From: Zestomonas insulae
Lineage (GTDB): Bacteria; Pseudomonadota; Gammaproteobacteria; Pseudomonadales; Pseudomonadaceae
Assembly (NCBI RefSeq): GCF_016901015.1
Contig: NZ_JAFEUP010000003.1
Coordinates: 744,001 to 808,000, forward strand
Length of the DNA: 64,000 bases
Direction of reading: 5' to 3'
Shown here: one piece after another, positions 17,049-26,259 of the stretch
How the letters are laid out: every line of letters starts with the position of its first letter
How positions within the stretch are numbered: position 1 is the first letter of the stretch
Translations under genes and position numbers: made by a program
The notes under the pieces: generated by a model
Database searches by the model: none
The model's input: only the letters and a program-made list of their open reading frames with translations
Told to the model about the DNA's origin: nothing

Positions 17049-17726
17049 CTATTCGGCCGGCAGGTCGAACAGCAGTGCCTCGCCATGACCGTCGAAGCGC
17101 AACGCTTCCCCCTCGCGGACCAGCAGGCCGTCGCCCGCCTGTAGCGTCATCTCGGCGTTGGCCAGCGTACCTTCCAGTACTTGGAGATAGACCCAGCGCC
17201 CGGCGGCCGGCTGGTAGTCCAGACGGCTGCCCTGCCAGCGGTATAGCGTGGCGTCCTGGGCAATCTGCAGCGTGCCGTTGGCGCCGTCCGGGGTGATTAC
17301 CGCCTGCAGGCCGTCCTGCGCCGCGAAGGCGCGTTGCTGGTAGCTCGGCGGCAGGCCACGCTGCGCCGGCTCGATCCAGATCTGCATGAAGTGCACCGGC
17401 TCGCTTGACGAGGCGTTGAACTCGCTGTGCTGGATGCCGCTACCGGCGCGCATCAGCTGGAACTCGCCCGCCTGGATGTGCTCTTCGGTGCCGAGCGAGT
17501 CGCGGTGTGCCAACGTGCCGCTGCGCACATAGCTGATGATCTCCATGTCGCGATGGCCATGCGGGGCGAAGCCGCCGCCCGGTGCGACCCGATCGTCGTT
17601 GATCACCCGCAGGTGCGAGAAGCCCTGGTGGCGCGGATCGTAATAGTGGCCGAAGGAGAAACTGTGCTGGCTGTTCAGCCAGGACAGCTGCGCGCGACCG
17701 CGTTCGGCGGAAGGACGAATGATCAT
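17049..17726 (-). CDS. Pirin family bicupin protein (YhhW-like)
   Basis: A 225-residue bicupin of the pirin/YhhW group; some members are quercetin 2,3-dioxygenases and others are redox-sensing cofactors. The N-terminal cupin holds the metal ligands H56 and H58 (PHGHRDMEII) and H100/E102 (SGIQHSEFN). The C-terminal cupin (WVYLQVLEGTLAN, LQAGDGLLVREGE) lacks obvious ligands. The ATG is preceded by AGGAGGTG. It is a single-gene unit convergent with purU. True substrate unknown. Confidence 0.88.
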   Translation of the reverse strand: MIIRPSAERGRAQLSWLNSQHSFSFGHYYDPRHQGFSHLRVINDDRVAPGGGFAPHGHRDMEIISYVRSGTLAHRDSLGTEEHIQAGEFQLMRAGSGIQHSEFNASSSEPVHFMQIWIEPAQRGLPPSYQQRAFAAQDGLQAVITPDGANGTLQIAQDATLYRWQGSRLDYQPAAGRWVYLQVLEGTLANAEMTLQAGDGLLVREGEALRFDGHGEALLFDLPAE

Positions 17727-17878
17727 GGAGCACCTCCTGGTTAATCAGTGGATGGGCGCCATATTGCAGAGCAGACAGATCAATAAAAAGTATAAATTTG
17801 CGCTGAAAGCGATCAGTTAAATCGATTAATTATTGGGGGGTGCCTGAGCATACTGACGGCTGCACAGGAGGCAGACCC

Positions 17879-18076
17879 ATGACCGATCCCCTCGATCGCG
17901 CGACATCCAGCCCACCACCGACGCTCGGTGAAGGCTGTGTGCGGCGTTACGATCCGGAAGCGTTGAGCAGCGAGAACGGTACCGAGTTTCCCGGCGCCGC
18001 CGAGCTGTGGCAGCAATTGCAGGAAGAGCAGGAAGAGCAGGGCGCGGAGGGGGCGGGCAAGGTGCCGCCGAAGTAG
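17879..18076 (+). CDS. Small acidic protein of unknown function
   Basis: A 65-residue protein starting at an ATG with AGGAGG seven bases upstream, which is the main support for it being real. The composition is Glu/Gln-rich toward the C-terminus (WQQLQEEQEEQG), probably helical or disordered. There is no signal peptide, membrane segment or known motif. It lies between the pirin gene (divergent) and the chemoreceptor gene (convergent). No function can be suggested. Confidence 0.55.
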   Translation: MTDPLDRATSSPPPTLGEGCVRRYDPEALSSENGTEFPGAAELWQQLQEEQEEQGAEGAGKVPPK

Positions 18077-18139
18077 CGGGAGCGGAATGAATCCGCTGCC
18101 CCTGAACGCCGTGCGCGGCGTCCAGGGGCGGGGATGGCG

Positions 18140-20017
18140 TCAGATGCGGAAGCTGTCGACCAGCTGCTTGAGGCGGCCGGATTGCTGCTCCAGCTCGCCG
18201 CAGGCGCGCAGAGTGGCCTGCAGGTTTTCCACGCCTTCCTGGTTGAGCACGTTGATCTCGGTGACGTCCATGTTCAGCGACTCGACCACCGAGGTCTGCT
18301 CTTCGGTGGCGGTGGCCACCGACTGGTTCATGCCGTCGATTTCGCCGATCCGGTGGGTCACGCTGCTCAGGCGTTGACCGGCCATGTTGGCGATCTCCAC
18401 GCTTTCCTCGCTGTAGCGCTGGCTCTCGGTCATGGTGGTGACCGCTTCACGGGCGCCGACCTGCAGCTCCTCGATCATCTTCTGGATCTCCTGCGCCGAC
18501 TCCTGGGTGCGATGCGCCAGGTTGCGCACCTCGTCGGCGACCACCGCGAAGCCGCGTCCGGCTTCACCGGCACGTGCCGCCTCGATCGCCGCGTTGAGGG
18601 CGAGCAGGTTGGTCTGTTCGGAAATCCCTTTGATCACTTCGAGGATCTGGCCGATGTTCACCGTCTTGCCGTTGAGCGCTTCGATGTTGGAACACGAGGC
18701 GCTGATCTTGCTCGACAGCTCGTTCATCGCCTGGATGGTGCGTTCCACCACCTGACGGCCGTCTTCGCTCTGCGAGCGCGCATCGGAGGCCTGGTGCGAG
18801 GCATCGGCGGCGTTGCGGGCGATCTCCTGGGCGGCGGCGCCGAGCTCGTTGATCGCCGCGGCGACGCTGTTGGTGCGGTTGGCCTGCTCGTCGGAGTTGA
18901 CCATCGACGAGTTGGAGGCGTTGACCACCAGCTGCGCCACTTCGTTGAGCTGGCGGGTGGCCGACGACACTTCGCGGATCGAGCTGTGGATCCGTTCGAC
19001 GAAGCGGTTGAAGGCGCTGGCCAGCTCACCGAATTCGTCGTTGTTCTGAATCACCAGACGCTTGGTCAGGTCGCCTTCGCCCTGGGCGATGTCCTGCATG
19101 GCACGACCCATGGTGTGCAGCGGCTGCATCAGCACGCGGATCAGCATGCTCAGCAGGAAGATGATGCTGACCACCGCGATCAGCGTGGCAATCACCGCCG
19201 AGGTGCGGAACTCGCTGAGCATCGCGTAGGCCTTGTCCTTGTCCACCGACAGGCCGACGTACCAGGTCACCGAGGGCAGGCCCTTGACCGGGGCGAAGGT
19301 GAGGATGCGCGTGTGGCCGTCCAGCTCACCCTCGCTGACCGAGGTGCCGATCTTCGGAGTGTTCTGCGGGTAGAGGTCCTTGAGGCTCTTCATCACCAGA
19401 TCTTTGTTGGGATGCACCAGGATCTTGCCGTCGGCGCTGACCAGGAAGGCGTAGCCCATGCCACCGAAGTCCAGGGCATTGATGATCTGGGTGAGGGTCT
19501 GCAGGCTCAGGTCGCCGCCGACCACGCCTTGTCCGCCCGCCGGGGTGGCAATGGTCATGATCAAGGCGCTGGTGGCCGCGTCCACATAGGGTTCGGTGAG
19601 CGTGGTGCCGCCGGCGGCCTGGGCATCCTTGTACCAGGGGCGGGTGCGCGGATCGTAATCCGCTGGCATGGCGCTCTCCGGGCGCATGATGAAGCTGCCG
19701 TCCTGGCTGCCGACGTAGCTGAAGGTGAAGGTCGAAGCCAGCGCGCGCTGCTCGAGCAGGCCGATGGTGGCCTGCTGATCGGGCTCACGGGCGATCGACT
19801 GCGCGGTGTGTTCCACCAGCAGGATGCGGCCGGAGAGCCAGTTCTGGATATTACCCGCGGTGCTCTCGCCCATCTCGTGGAGATAGGCCTCGAGGTCGGC
19901 GCGAATCGCGTTGCGCTGCAGGTAGTCGTTGTAGAGGGTAAACAAGGCGAAAGCTGCGGTGACCACCAGCGAGGCGGCGAGCAGGATCTTGTGGCTGAAT
20001 TTCAGGTTCTGAGTCAT
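18140..20017 (-). CDS. Methyl-accepting chemotaxis protein, PctA/PctB/PctC-type amino-acid chemoreceptor
   Basis: A 625-residue chemoreceptor very like the P. aeruginosa PctA/B/C group: [17 protein letters not shown] N-terminus, first membrane helix (residues about 10-28), periplasmic double Cache domain (30-275), second helix (about 276-298), HAMP, and a cytoplasmic signalling domain with the hairpin tip [24 protein letters not shown]. Residues matching the amino-acid binding Cache motif are present: Y121, R126, W128, Y144 and D169. This predicts L-amino acids (or GABA, as for PctC) as ligands. Only one copy is present in this window. Exact ligand range cannot be read from sequence. Confidence 0.92.
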   Translation of the reverse strand: MTQNLKFSHKILLAASLVVTAAFALFTLYNDYLQRNAIRADLEAYLHEMGESTAGNIQNWLSGRILLVEHTAQSIAREPDQQATIGLLEQRALASTFTFSYVGSQDGSFIMRPESAMPADYDPRTRPWYKDAQAAGGTTLTEPYVDAATSALIMTIATPAGGQGVVGGDLSLQTLTQIINALDFGGMGYAFLVSADGKILVHPNKDLVMKSLKDLYPQNTPKIGTSVSEGELDGHTRILTFAPVKGLPSVTWYVGLSVDKDKAYAMLSEFRTSAVIATLIAVVSIIFLLSMLIRVLMQPLHTMGRAMQDIAQGEGDLTKRLVIQNNDEFGELASAFNRFVERIHSSIREVSSATRQLNEVAQLVVNASNSSMVNSDEQANRTNSVAAAINELGAAAQEIARNAADASHQASDARSQSEDGRQVVERTIQAMNELSSKISASCSNIEALNGKTVNIGQILEVIKGISEQTNLLALNAAIEAARAGEAGRGFAVVADEVRNLAHRTQESAQEIQKMIEELQVGAREAVTTMTESQRYSEESVEIANMAGQRLSSVTHRIGEIDGMNQSVATATEEQTSVVESLNMDVTEINVLNQEGVENLQATLRACGELEQQSGRLKQLVDSFRI

Positions 20018-20204
20018 GGCTTCTTGCGTCCGTTGAGTTCCGGCACCAGTCTTAGCCTGACAACGAGTCGCGGCGCGCCGGCTTGTGGCCTGGGCGCGCC
20101 GTGATCGTGAGCAGGGGTCTTTGTCTTGGCGGTCGATGTCCGAGCATCGAGCTTGGTCTTATATCGACCATTTCGGGCAAAGCTTTAAATCAGGGAGTGG
20201 CAGC

Positions 20205-21689
20205 ATGCCTTTATCTAGTTCGTTCACCATTGGCGCCGATCCGACCGGGCAGCCGGTGGCCCAGTTGCTGAAGCTGGCCAACCGTCACGGCCTGATTGCC
20301 GGCGCCACCGGCACCGGCAAGACCGTGACCCTGCAGCACCTCGCCGAACTGTTCAGCGATGCCGGCGTGGCGGTATTCGCCGCCGACATCAAGGGCGACC
20401 TGTGCGGCCTGGGCGCGGCGGGCAATCCGCAGGGCAAGGTGGCCGAGCGCATCGCCTCGATGTCCTGGTTGAACTACCAGGCCAAGGCCTATCCGGTGAG
20501 CCTGTGGGACGTCGCCGGCGGCACCGGCCATCCGCTGCGCACCACGCTCAGCGAAATGGGGCCACTGCTGCTCGGCAACCTGCTGGAGCTGACCGACAGC
20601 CAGCAAGCCGCGCTGTATGCGGCATTCCAGGTCGCCGACCGCGAGGGCCTGTTGCTGCTTGACCTGAAAGACCTCAAGGCGCTCCTCAACCACCTCAAGG
20701 ACCATCCGGAGCTGCTCGGCGAGGACCGCGCGCTGTTTGCCGGCGCCTCCGCGCAGGCGCTGCTGCGCCGCCTGGCGACGCTCGAACAGCAGGGCGCCGA
20801 GGCGCTGTTCGGCGAGCCGGCCCTGCAACTCGAAGACATCCTGCGCCCCGAGGCGGACGGCCGCGGGCGTATCCATCTGCTCGACGCCAGCAAGCTGGTT
20901 CACGAAGCGCCGAAGGTCTACGCGACCTTCCTGCTCTGGCTGCTCGCCGAGCTGTTCGAGCAACTGCCCGAGCGCGGCGATGCTGACAAGCCGGTGCTGG
21001 CATTGTTCTTCGACGAAGCGCACCTGCTGTTCAACGGCACGCCGAAGGCCCTGCAGGACCGCCTGGAGCAAGTGGTGCGACTGATCCGCTCGAAGGGCGT
21101 CGGGGTGTATTTCGTCACCCAGTCTCCCAGCGACCTGCCGGACGACGTGCTCGCCCAGCTGGGCCTGCGCATCCAGCATGGCCTGCGCGCGTTCACCGCC
21201 AAGGAGCAGAAATCGCTGCGCGCGGTGGCCGACGGTTTCCGTCCCAATCCGGCGTTCGACACCTTGGCGGTGCTCACCGAACTGGGCATTGGCGAGGCGC
21301 TGGTCGGCACCTTGGAGGAGAAGGGTACCCCGGCTACGGTGCAGCGGGTCGCGATTGCTCCGCCGCAGTCGCGCATCGGCCCGTTGAATGCCGCCGAGCG
21401 CGAGGCACTGATCCGCCAGTCCCCACAGGCCGGGCGCTACGACAAGCCGATCGACCGCGAGTCGGCCTACGAGCGCCTCACTGCGCGCACCGAAGAGACG
21501 CGCCAGGTCGAAGCACCGGCCGGCAAGCAGGGGGCTGACAGTGGGTTGGGCGGGATGGCCGGCGAGCTGCTCGGCAGCCTGGCCAGTCAGGCGATGAAGA
21601 CCGCGGTACGCCAGGCAGCCAACCAGTTGGGGCGGCAGTTGGTGCGCGGGCTGATGGGTTCGTTGCTGGGGGGCAGCAAGCGCCGCTGA
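20205..21689 (+). CDS. DUF853 HerA-like P-loop ATPase (YjgR family)
   Basis: A 494-residue predicted ATPase. Walker A is GATGTGKTVT near residue 36, followed by the HerA/DUF853-type stretch VAVFAADIKGDLCGLG. Walker B is ALFFDEAHLLF around residue 270. A sensor/arginine-finger-like region follows (RLIRSKGVGVYFVTQSPSDLPDDVLAQLGLRIQHGLRAFT). The Gly/Ala-rich C-terminus (GLGGMAGELLGSLASQAMK) is amphipathic. Family members are HerA/FtsK-like, but the cellular role of YjgR proteins is unknown. GGGAG precedes the chosen ATG. It is divergent from the chemoreceptor. Confidence 0.9.
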   Translation: MPLSSSFTIGADPTGQPVAQLLKLANRHGLIAGATGTGKTVTLQHLAELFSDAGVAVFAADIKGDLCGLGAAGNPQGKVAERIASMSWLNYQAKAYPVSLWDVAGGTGHPLRTTLSEMGPLLLGNLLELTDSQQAALYAAFQVADREGLLLLDLKDLKALLNHLKDHPELLGEDRALFAGASAQALLRRLATLEQQGAEALFGEPALQLEDILRPEADGRGRIHLLDASKLVHEAPKVYATFLLWLLAELFEQLPERGDADKPVLALFFDEAHLLFNGTPKALQDRLEQVVRLIRSKGVGVYFVTQSPSDLPDDVLAQLGLRIQHGLRAFTAKEQKSLRAVADGFRPNPAFDTLAVLTELGIGEALVGTLEEKGTPATVQRVAIAPPQSRIGPLNAAEREALIRQSPQAGRYDKPIDRESAYERLTARTEETRQVEAPAGKQGADSGLGGMAGELLGSLASQAMKTAVRQAANQLGRQLVRGLMGSLLGGSKRR

Positions 21690-21768
21690 AGCAGGACAAC
21701 GGCAGCCTGCGCACGCCACGCCGGAGCGGCGGCTGCGCAGGTCATGCGGTGCGGGTTAGGGCCGCGAT

Positions 21769-21984
21769 CTAGGTGCCACTCTGGTCGTCCAGTTTGGCCT
21801 GTTGATCTTTTTCAATCTTTTCCAGTTCCTTCTCGAAGGCTTGATCAAGAAGGCTGGCTTTCTTGCGCCAGGGCTTGCGCTCGGGGTCCGGTTGAGCGGC
21901 GTAGGTAATTACTTCCCCGCCATAAACATCCTTGTAACGCTGCGCCTGGCGCTCGAGTTCGGCGCGCAGTTCGTCTTTCGTCAC
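21769..21984 (-). CDS. Small conserved hydrophilic protein
   Basis: A 71-residue, highly charged, probably helical protein (TKDELRAELERQAQRYKDVYGGEVITYAAQ, then KPWRKKASLLDQAFEKELEKI). The GTG at 21984 is taken as start because the preceding in-frame residues (from an ATG at 22041) look non-coding. Comparable short proteins starting MTKDELRAELERQ are recalled from other Pseudomonas genomes. No domain or function is known. The GTG start is uncertain. Confidence 0.6.
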   Translation of the reverse strand: MTKDELRAELERQAQRYKDVYGGEVITYAAQPDPERKPWRKKASLLDQAFEKELEKIEKDQQAKLDDQSGT

Positions 21985-22219
21985 GTGGTTTCCCGTTGGT
22001 CTCAGTGTTGGCAACTGGTGGGGCGTCAATGCCCCAAGCATCCGACCGGCAGTTATGGGTCTTGGTTTGTTTTTTTCGATGCTCGATGAAGCGGAACATC
22101 ACAGTTCAGGATTGCAACGCAAGACTGTGACGGCTTCGTGGCGAAGTATAGCCAGATTGGCGCAAATACCCAGTGATATGAACTTGGCACGCCAACAATA
22201 TGAGCTGGAAAGTTGAGCA

Positions 22220-22246
22220 CCTCTCGCTGGTTAATTAAGCGAGAGG
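22220..22246. repeat. Inverted repeat downstream of thioesterase gene
   Basis: Nine-base arms CCTCTCGCT and AGCGAGAGG are separated by nine AT-rich bases (GGTTAATTA). No T-run follows on either strand, so it is not a classical terminator, but it lies at the 3' end of the thioesterase gene (minus strand) and may act as one or stabilise the mRNA end. The surrounding 21985-22256 stretch shows no gene. Confidence 0.6.
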
Positions 22247-22256
22247 CGCTGACTGA

Positions 22257-22712
22257 TCAGGCGTCAGTCACGGGAAACGGCTTGCTGATGTATTTGAAGG
22301 TGCCCGAGGCGCTGGCCACCGTGTCGCCCTGACTGTTGCGCAGCTCGGCCTCGCAAAAGGCCAGCGAACGCGTGTGGTGGCGCACGCTGCCGAAGGCTTC
22401 GAGCACTTCGCCGACATCGCCGCCGGGGCGCAGGAAGTTGGTTTTCATTTCAATGGTCACCACACCACGGCGTTGTTCGTCGTGATAACTGGCGGTTAAT
22501 GCCATTGCCACATCCAGCAAAGTCATGATGACTCCGCCGTGTGTACTGTCCCAACCGTTCAAATGTTCGCGTTCGACGCGCAGCACCAGATGGCCGGGGG
22601 TATCGGCATTAGTTGCCGGGCGATAACGAAGTTTGATGTGGTCGAGCAGGGGAATGGCGATTCCGCGGTGCTCGGTATACAGCTTGAGTTGTTCCGCATC
22701 GATCGGTGTCAT
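22257..22712 (-). CDS. PaaI-type HotDog thioesterase
   Basis: A 151-residue single HotDog-domain protein, probable acyl-CoA thioesterase. The key region HGGVIMTLLDVAMALTA (residues about 60-75) carries the HGG turn and the helix with the catalytic Asp of PaaI/YbgC-like enzymes. IEMKTNFLRPGGDVGEVLEAFGSV is the typical following strand pair. The start at 22712 (MTPIDAEQ) is preferred over an ATG at 22736. It lies just downstream of the ETF-ubiquinone oxidoreductase on the same strand, separated by a terminator, so it is probably transcribed separately. Substrate unknown. Confidence 0.85.
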   Translation of the reverse strand: MTPIDAEQLKLYTEHRGIAIPLLDHIKLRYRPATNADTPGHLVLRVEREHLNGWDSTHGGVIMTLLDVAMALTASYHDEQRRGVVTIEMKTNFLRPGGDVGEVLEAFGSVRHHTRSLAFCEAELRNSQGDTVASASGTFKYISKPFPVTDA

Positions 22713-22733
22713 GCAAGTTGTCCAGGCTAGAAA

Positions 22734-22764
22734 CAAAAATGCCCTCCTGTTAAGGGGAGGGCAT
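22734..22764 (-). terminator. Terminator of ETF-ubiquinone oxidoreductase gene
   Basis: On the minus strand ATGCCCTCC, an eight-base loop and GGAGGGCAT are followed by TTTTG TTT. It begins 11 bases after the stop codon of the oxidoreductase gene, so it is a convincing intrinsic terminator. Confidence 0.9.
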
Positions 22765-22775
22765 TGCGTGGCTCA

Positions 22776-24434
22776 TTACATATTGGGGTAGTTCGGTCCG
22801 CCGGTGCCTTCCGGGGCGACCCAGGTGATGTTCTGCGCCGGGTCCTTGATGTCGCAGGTCTTGCAGTGCACGCAGTTCTGCGCGTTGATCTGGAAGCGCT
22901 TGGAGCCGTCGTCGTTGCTCACCACCTCGTACACGCCGGCCGGGCAGTAACGTTGCGCCGGTTCGTCGTACAGCGGCAGGTTCTGGCCGATCGGGATGTT
23001 CGGGTCGGTCAGCTTCAGGTGAACCGGCTGCTCTTCCTCGTGGTTGGTGTTCGACAGGAACACCGAGGACAGCTTGTCGAAGCTCAGCTTGCCGTCCGGC
23101 TTCGGATAGTCGATGCGCTTGGACTCGGCAGCGGGCTTCAGGCAGGCGTAATCCGGCTTGTTGTCACGCAGGGTGAACGGGATCTTGCCGCCGAAGATGT
23201 TCTGGTCGACGAAGTTGAATGCACCACCGACCAGCGCGCCGAACTTGTGGATCGCTGCGCCGAAGTTGCGGCTGCGGAACAGCTCGTCGTACAGCCAGCT
23301 GGCCTTGAAGCTATCGACGTAGCCGGTCAGTTCGTCACCGCCCTGACCGTCGGCCAGCAGCACGGCGGCCACTGCGTCGGCGGCGAGCATGCCGGACTTC
23401 ATCGCGGTGTGGCTGCCCTTGATCTTGGCGAAGTTCAGGGTGCCGAGGTCGCAACCGATCAGCGCGCCACCCGGGAAGACCATCTTCGGCAGCGAGTTCA
23501 GGCCGCCCTTGCAGATGGCGCGGGCACCGTAGGCCACGCGCTTGCCGCCTTCCAGGTACTGGGCCACCACCGGGTGGTGCTTGTAGCGCTGGAACTCGTC
23601 GAACGGCGAGAGGAACGGGTTGGAGTAGGACAGGTCGATGATCAGACCGACCACCACCTGGTTGTTTTCCAGGTGATAGAGGAACGAGCCGCCCGGGTTT
23701 TCGTCATTCAGCGGCCAGCCGGCGGTGTGCACCACCAGGCCGGGCTGGTGCTTGGCCGGGTCGATGTCCCAGATTTCCTTGATGCCGATGCCGTAGTGCT
23801 GGGCGTCGGCGTCGGAATCGAGGTTGTACTTCTTGATCAGCTGCTTGCCGATGTGGCCGCGGCAGCCTTCGGCGAACAGGGTGTACTTGCCGCGCAGCTC
23901 CATGCCCGGGGTGTAGTAACCCTCTTTCGGATGGCCTTCGCGGTCAACGCCGAGGTCGCCGGTGATGATCCCGCGCACCACGCCGTTCTCGTCGATCAGT
24001 GCTTCCTGAGCGGCGAAGCCCGGGTAGATCTCGACGCCCAGGGCTTCGGCCTGCTGGGCCAGCCAGCGGCACAGGTTGCCCAGCGAGATGATGTAGTTGC
24101 CCTCGTTGTGCATGGTCTTGGGCACGAACAGGTTGGGCACCTTGATCGCCGAGTCGGCGTTCTTGAGCATGTAGATGTCGTCACGCGCGACCGGGGTGTT
24201 CAGCGGCGCGCCGAGCTCTTGCCAGTTGGGGAACAGCTCGTTCAGCGCACGCGGCTCGAATACCGCGCCGGAAAGAATGTGGGCACCGACTTCGGAACCT
24301 TTCTCAACCACACAGACGCTGATTTCCTTACCGGCTTCGGCGGCCTGTTGCTTGAGTCGGCAGGCGGCGGACAGGCCCGACGGGCCGGCGCCGACGATGA
24401 CGACGTCGAATTCCATAAATTCACGATCAGACAC
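22776..24434 (-). CDS. Electron transfer flavoprotein-ubiquinone oxidoreductase
   Basis: ETF-QO takes electrons from reduced electron transfer flavoprotein, which collects them from acyl-CoA dehydrogenases, and passes them to ubiquinone at the inner membrane. The 552-residue protein has an N-terminal FAD-binding Rossmann motif (DVVIVGAGPSGLSAACRL), the central ubiquinone-binding region and a C-terminal [4Fe-4S] ferredoxin-like domain (RYCPAGVYEV, QNCVHCKTCDIKDPAQNITW). The GTG at 24434 is chosen because AAGGGG lies upstream; an ATG at 24416 would shorten it by six residues. The ETF subunit genes etfB and etfA, often adjacent, are not in this window. Five acyl-CoA dehydrogenase genes at 39.5-61.6 kb could feed it. 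Confidence 0.96.
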   Translation of the reverse strand: MSDREFMEFDVVIVGAGPSGLSAACRLKQQAAEAGKEISVCVVEKGSEVGAHILSGAVFEPRALNELFPNWQELGAPLNTPVARDDIYMLKNADSAIKVPNLFVPKTMHNEGNYIISLGNLCRWLAQQAEALGVEIYPGFAAQEALIDENGVVRGIITGDLGVDREGHPKEGYYTPGMELRGKYTLFAEGCRGHIGKQLIKKYNLDSDADAQHYGIGIKEIWDIDPAKHQPGLVVHTAGWPLNDENPGGSFLYHLENNQVVVGLIIDLSYSNPFLSPFDEFQRYKHHPVVAQYLEGGKRVAYGARAICKGGLNSLPKMVFPGGALIGCDLGTLNFAKIKGSHTAMKSGMLAADAVAAVLLADGQGGDELTGYVDSFKASWLYDELFRSRNFGAAIHKFGALVGGAFNFVDQNIFGGKIPFTLRDNKPDYACLKPAAESKRIDYPKPDGKLSFDKLSSVFLSNTNHEEEQPVHLKLTDPNIPIGQNLPLYDEPAQRYCPAGVYEVVSNDDGSKRFQINAQNCVHCKTCDIKDPAQNITWVAPEGTGGPNYPNM

Positions 24435-24626
24435 AGTTACGTTCCCCTTGGTTATTTGGTCGCACGGCAGCTCTGGGCGATGGAGTCGGCCATGGTTTCT
24501 AAGCACGGATGGAATATGGGCGGCCAATTTGACCAGATCGCCATTGCGGCGGAATCGTCCATAGGGGGTAATTTGCCGGATTTTGGCGTCCGCGTCGTGG
24601 TTTCCGGTCGCGCAGTGCTTATGCAT

Positions 24627-24650
24627 GGCATAAATCTCGTCATTTATGGC
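24627..24650. promoter_or_regulatory. Imperfect palindrome upstream of the Cache protein
   Basis: GGCATAAAT and ATTTATGGC (one mismatch in nine) are separated by CTCGTC, about 75 bases before the Cache protein start, in the 291-bp region divergent to the ETF-QO gene. The arms are AT-rich compared with flanks. It could be a regulator site; no further support. Confidence 0.35.
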
Positions 24651-24725
24651 CAGGTCAGCGGCTATGTTGTAAGAGCCGCGCCGGCGTTGCGCGGCGAAAT
24701 CCCACTTCCGTGAAGGAGAGACACG

Positions 24726-25586
24726 ATGGTCGCGGTCTATCGATTCTGTCTGTTGTTGGGGGCAATGCTCTGGGGTGGCCTGGCGCTGGCGCAGGACGAT
24801 CCCGCCTATGCCGATCAGGCGGCACGGGCCAAGGCATTGTTGAACAAGGCGGTGACCGAGTACCGCGCGCAGGGCGACAAGGCCCTCGCCGCATTCAGTC
24901 GGGTCGGCGAATTCACCGATAACGAGCTGTACGTCTGGGTGACCGATGCCCAGGGGGTGATGCTCGCCAGCGGCGGTCCGTCGCATCGGCTGATCGGGCG
25001 CAACATCTCCTCGGTGCTGGCGCCGGATCTCAAGGCCAACTTCGAGCAGGCGCTCAAGCAGCCGGAAGGCCCGGTACGCGAGACCGAGTACCGCTGGATG
25101 AACTGGCAGGACGGCAAGGTCGAACTCAAGCACGTCTATTACCAGCGGGTCGGCGACCGCATGCTGGTGGTCGGCTACTACCAGCCGCGCGCCACTCCGG
25201 CGCAGGCCACCGACCTGCTGGACAAGGCGGCCAAGGCGATGGATGGCGATGCGCCGGCGACCATCAAGGCGGTCAACGAGCTGGACAACACCTACTACCA
25301 GGACGACCTGTACGTGTTCATCGTCGACCTGCAGACCAACCGCTACGTGGCCCACGGCTACAACCTGCGCCTGGTCGGCACCGACTTCAGCAAGATCAAG
25401 GACACCGCCGGCGCCGAGATCGGCCAGCAGATGCTCGACCAGGTCAACCAGAAGGGCGAAGGGCAGATCAGCTACCGCTGGCGCAACCCGGTCACCGAGC
25501 GCGATGAGCTGAAAACCACCTCGGTGCGCAAGGTTGGCCACTACCTGGTGGCGGTCGGTTACTACACCGGCGACAACGGCCAGTAG
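24726..25586 (+). CDS. Periplasmic protein with two Cache-type domains
   Basis: A 286-residue secreted protein. The signal peptide ends LWGGLALAQ (about residue 23). Two similar sensor modules follow. The first (residues about 30-155) contains NELYVWVTDAQGVMLASGGPSHRLIGRN and the second (about 165-283) QDDLYVFIVDLQTNRYVAHGYNLRLVGTDFSKIKD; each ends with a strand of the type YQRVGDRMLVVGYY / VRKVGHYLVAVGYY. These match single Cache 2 domains as found in chemoreceptors and kinases, but no membrane anchor or output domain is attached. It may bind small organic ligands and present them to a receptor. It converges with the response regulator of the amide system. Confidence 0.82.
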   Translation: MVAVYRFCLLLGAMLWGGLALAQDDPAYADQAARAKALLNKAVTEYRAQGDKALAAFSRVGEFTDNELYVWVTDAQGVMLASGGPSHRLIGRNISSVLAPDLKANFEQALKQPEGPVRETEYRWMNWQDGKVELKHVYYQRVGDRMLVVGYYQPRATPAQATDLLDKAAKAMDGDAPATIKAVNELDNTYYQDDLYVFIVDLQTNRYVAHGYNLRLVGTDFSKIKDTAGAEIGQQMLDQVNQKGEGQISYRWRNPVTERDELKTTSVRKVGHYLVAVGYYTGDNGQ

Positions 25587-25593
25587 GCGCCAC

Positions 25594-26259
25594 TCAGCGA
25601 CACAGGGCGATGGCCAGCGCCGCCGCGGCGGTGCGGGTCTCCACGCCGAGTTTCACGTAGACGTGCTCGAGGTGCTTGTTCACGGTGCGCGGGCTGAGGC
25701 CGAGGATGTCGCCGATGTCGCGGTTGGTCTTGCCGCAGGCCACCCAGTGCAGCACTTCCACCTCACGGCCGGTGAGCTGATAGCGGCTGTTCAGCGCTTC
25801 CAGGTTCTGTTCGCCGGTCAGCGTCGGCTGGCTCGCCGGGGTGCGCCGCGCCGCCTGCAGCTGGCGTGCGGTGCGCAGGTGGGCGGCGACGCGGGCGAGT
25901 ACCTCGTCGGTCTTCAGCGGCTTGGTCACATAGTCGATGCCACCGGCGGAGAACGCCTCGACCACGTGTTCGCTGTCGGTCAGCGCGGTCATGAACAGCA
26001 CCGGGATGTCGGCGATCTCGGCCTGCGCCTTGATCCGTCGGCAGGTCTCGAAACCATCCAGACCAGGCATCACCGCATCCAGCAGGACCACGTCCGGGCG
26101 GCGCCGCTGCATGCGTTCCAGCGCGCTGGCGCCGTCCATGGCGACCAGCACCATGTAACCGGCGGCATCCAGCGCGTCGGAGAGCAGGGCGAGGTTGTCC
26201 GGGGTGTCGTCGACGATCAGCACCACGCCGGGTTCATCGAGCGGTACGAGGGCATTCAT
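25594..26259 (-). CDS. NarL/FixJ-type response regulator of the amide-island two-component system
   Basis: A 221-residue regulator. Receiver domain (residues 10-130) has acidic pocket D17/D18, phospho-acceptor D61 (VVLLDAVMPGLDG) and the conserved Lys in YVTKPL. The C-terminal LuxR helix-turn-helix (YQLTGREVEVLHWVACGKTNRDIGDILGLSPRTVNKHLEHVYVKLGV, residues about 158-205) binds DNA. Its ATG overlaps the stop of the sensor gene in an ATGA arrangement, so the two are made together. It most likely activates the divergent urt-fmd-ami genes through the 16-bp inverted repeats found upstream of urtA and fmdA (inference). Confidence 0.9.
   Translation of the reverse strand: MNALVPLDEPGVVLIVDDTPDNLALLSDALDAAGYMVLVAMDGASALERMQRRRPDVVLLDAVMPGLDGFETCRRIKAQAEIADIPVLFMTALTDSEHVVEAFSAGGIDYVTKPLKTDEVLARVAAHLRTARQLQAARRTPASQPTLTGEQNLEALNSRYQLTGREVEVLHWVACGKTNRDIGDILGLSPRTVNKHLEHVYVKLGVETRTAAAALAIALCR

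Noticed and set aside
18134..20104. 656-codon open frame opposite the chemoreceptor
   Set aside because: It is an antisense shadow of a clear chemoreceptor, rich in His/Val/Gly/Leu without any motif.
22220..22246. Intrinsic terminator of the thioesterase gene
   Set aside because: The stem is good but no T-run follows on either strand, so it is listed only as an inverted repeat.
24417..25541. Extension of the ETF-QO frame upstream across the Cache gene
   Set aside because: The upstream part is antisense to a well-supported secreted protein and has no family similarity.
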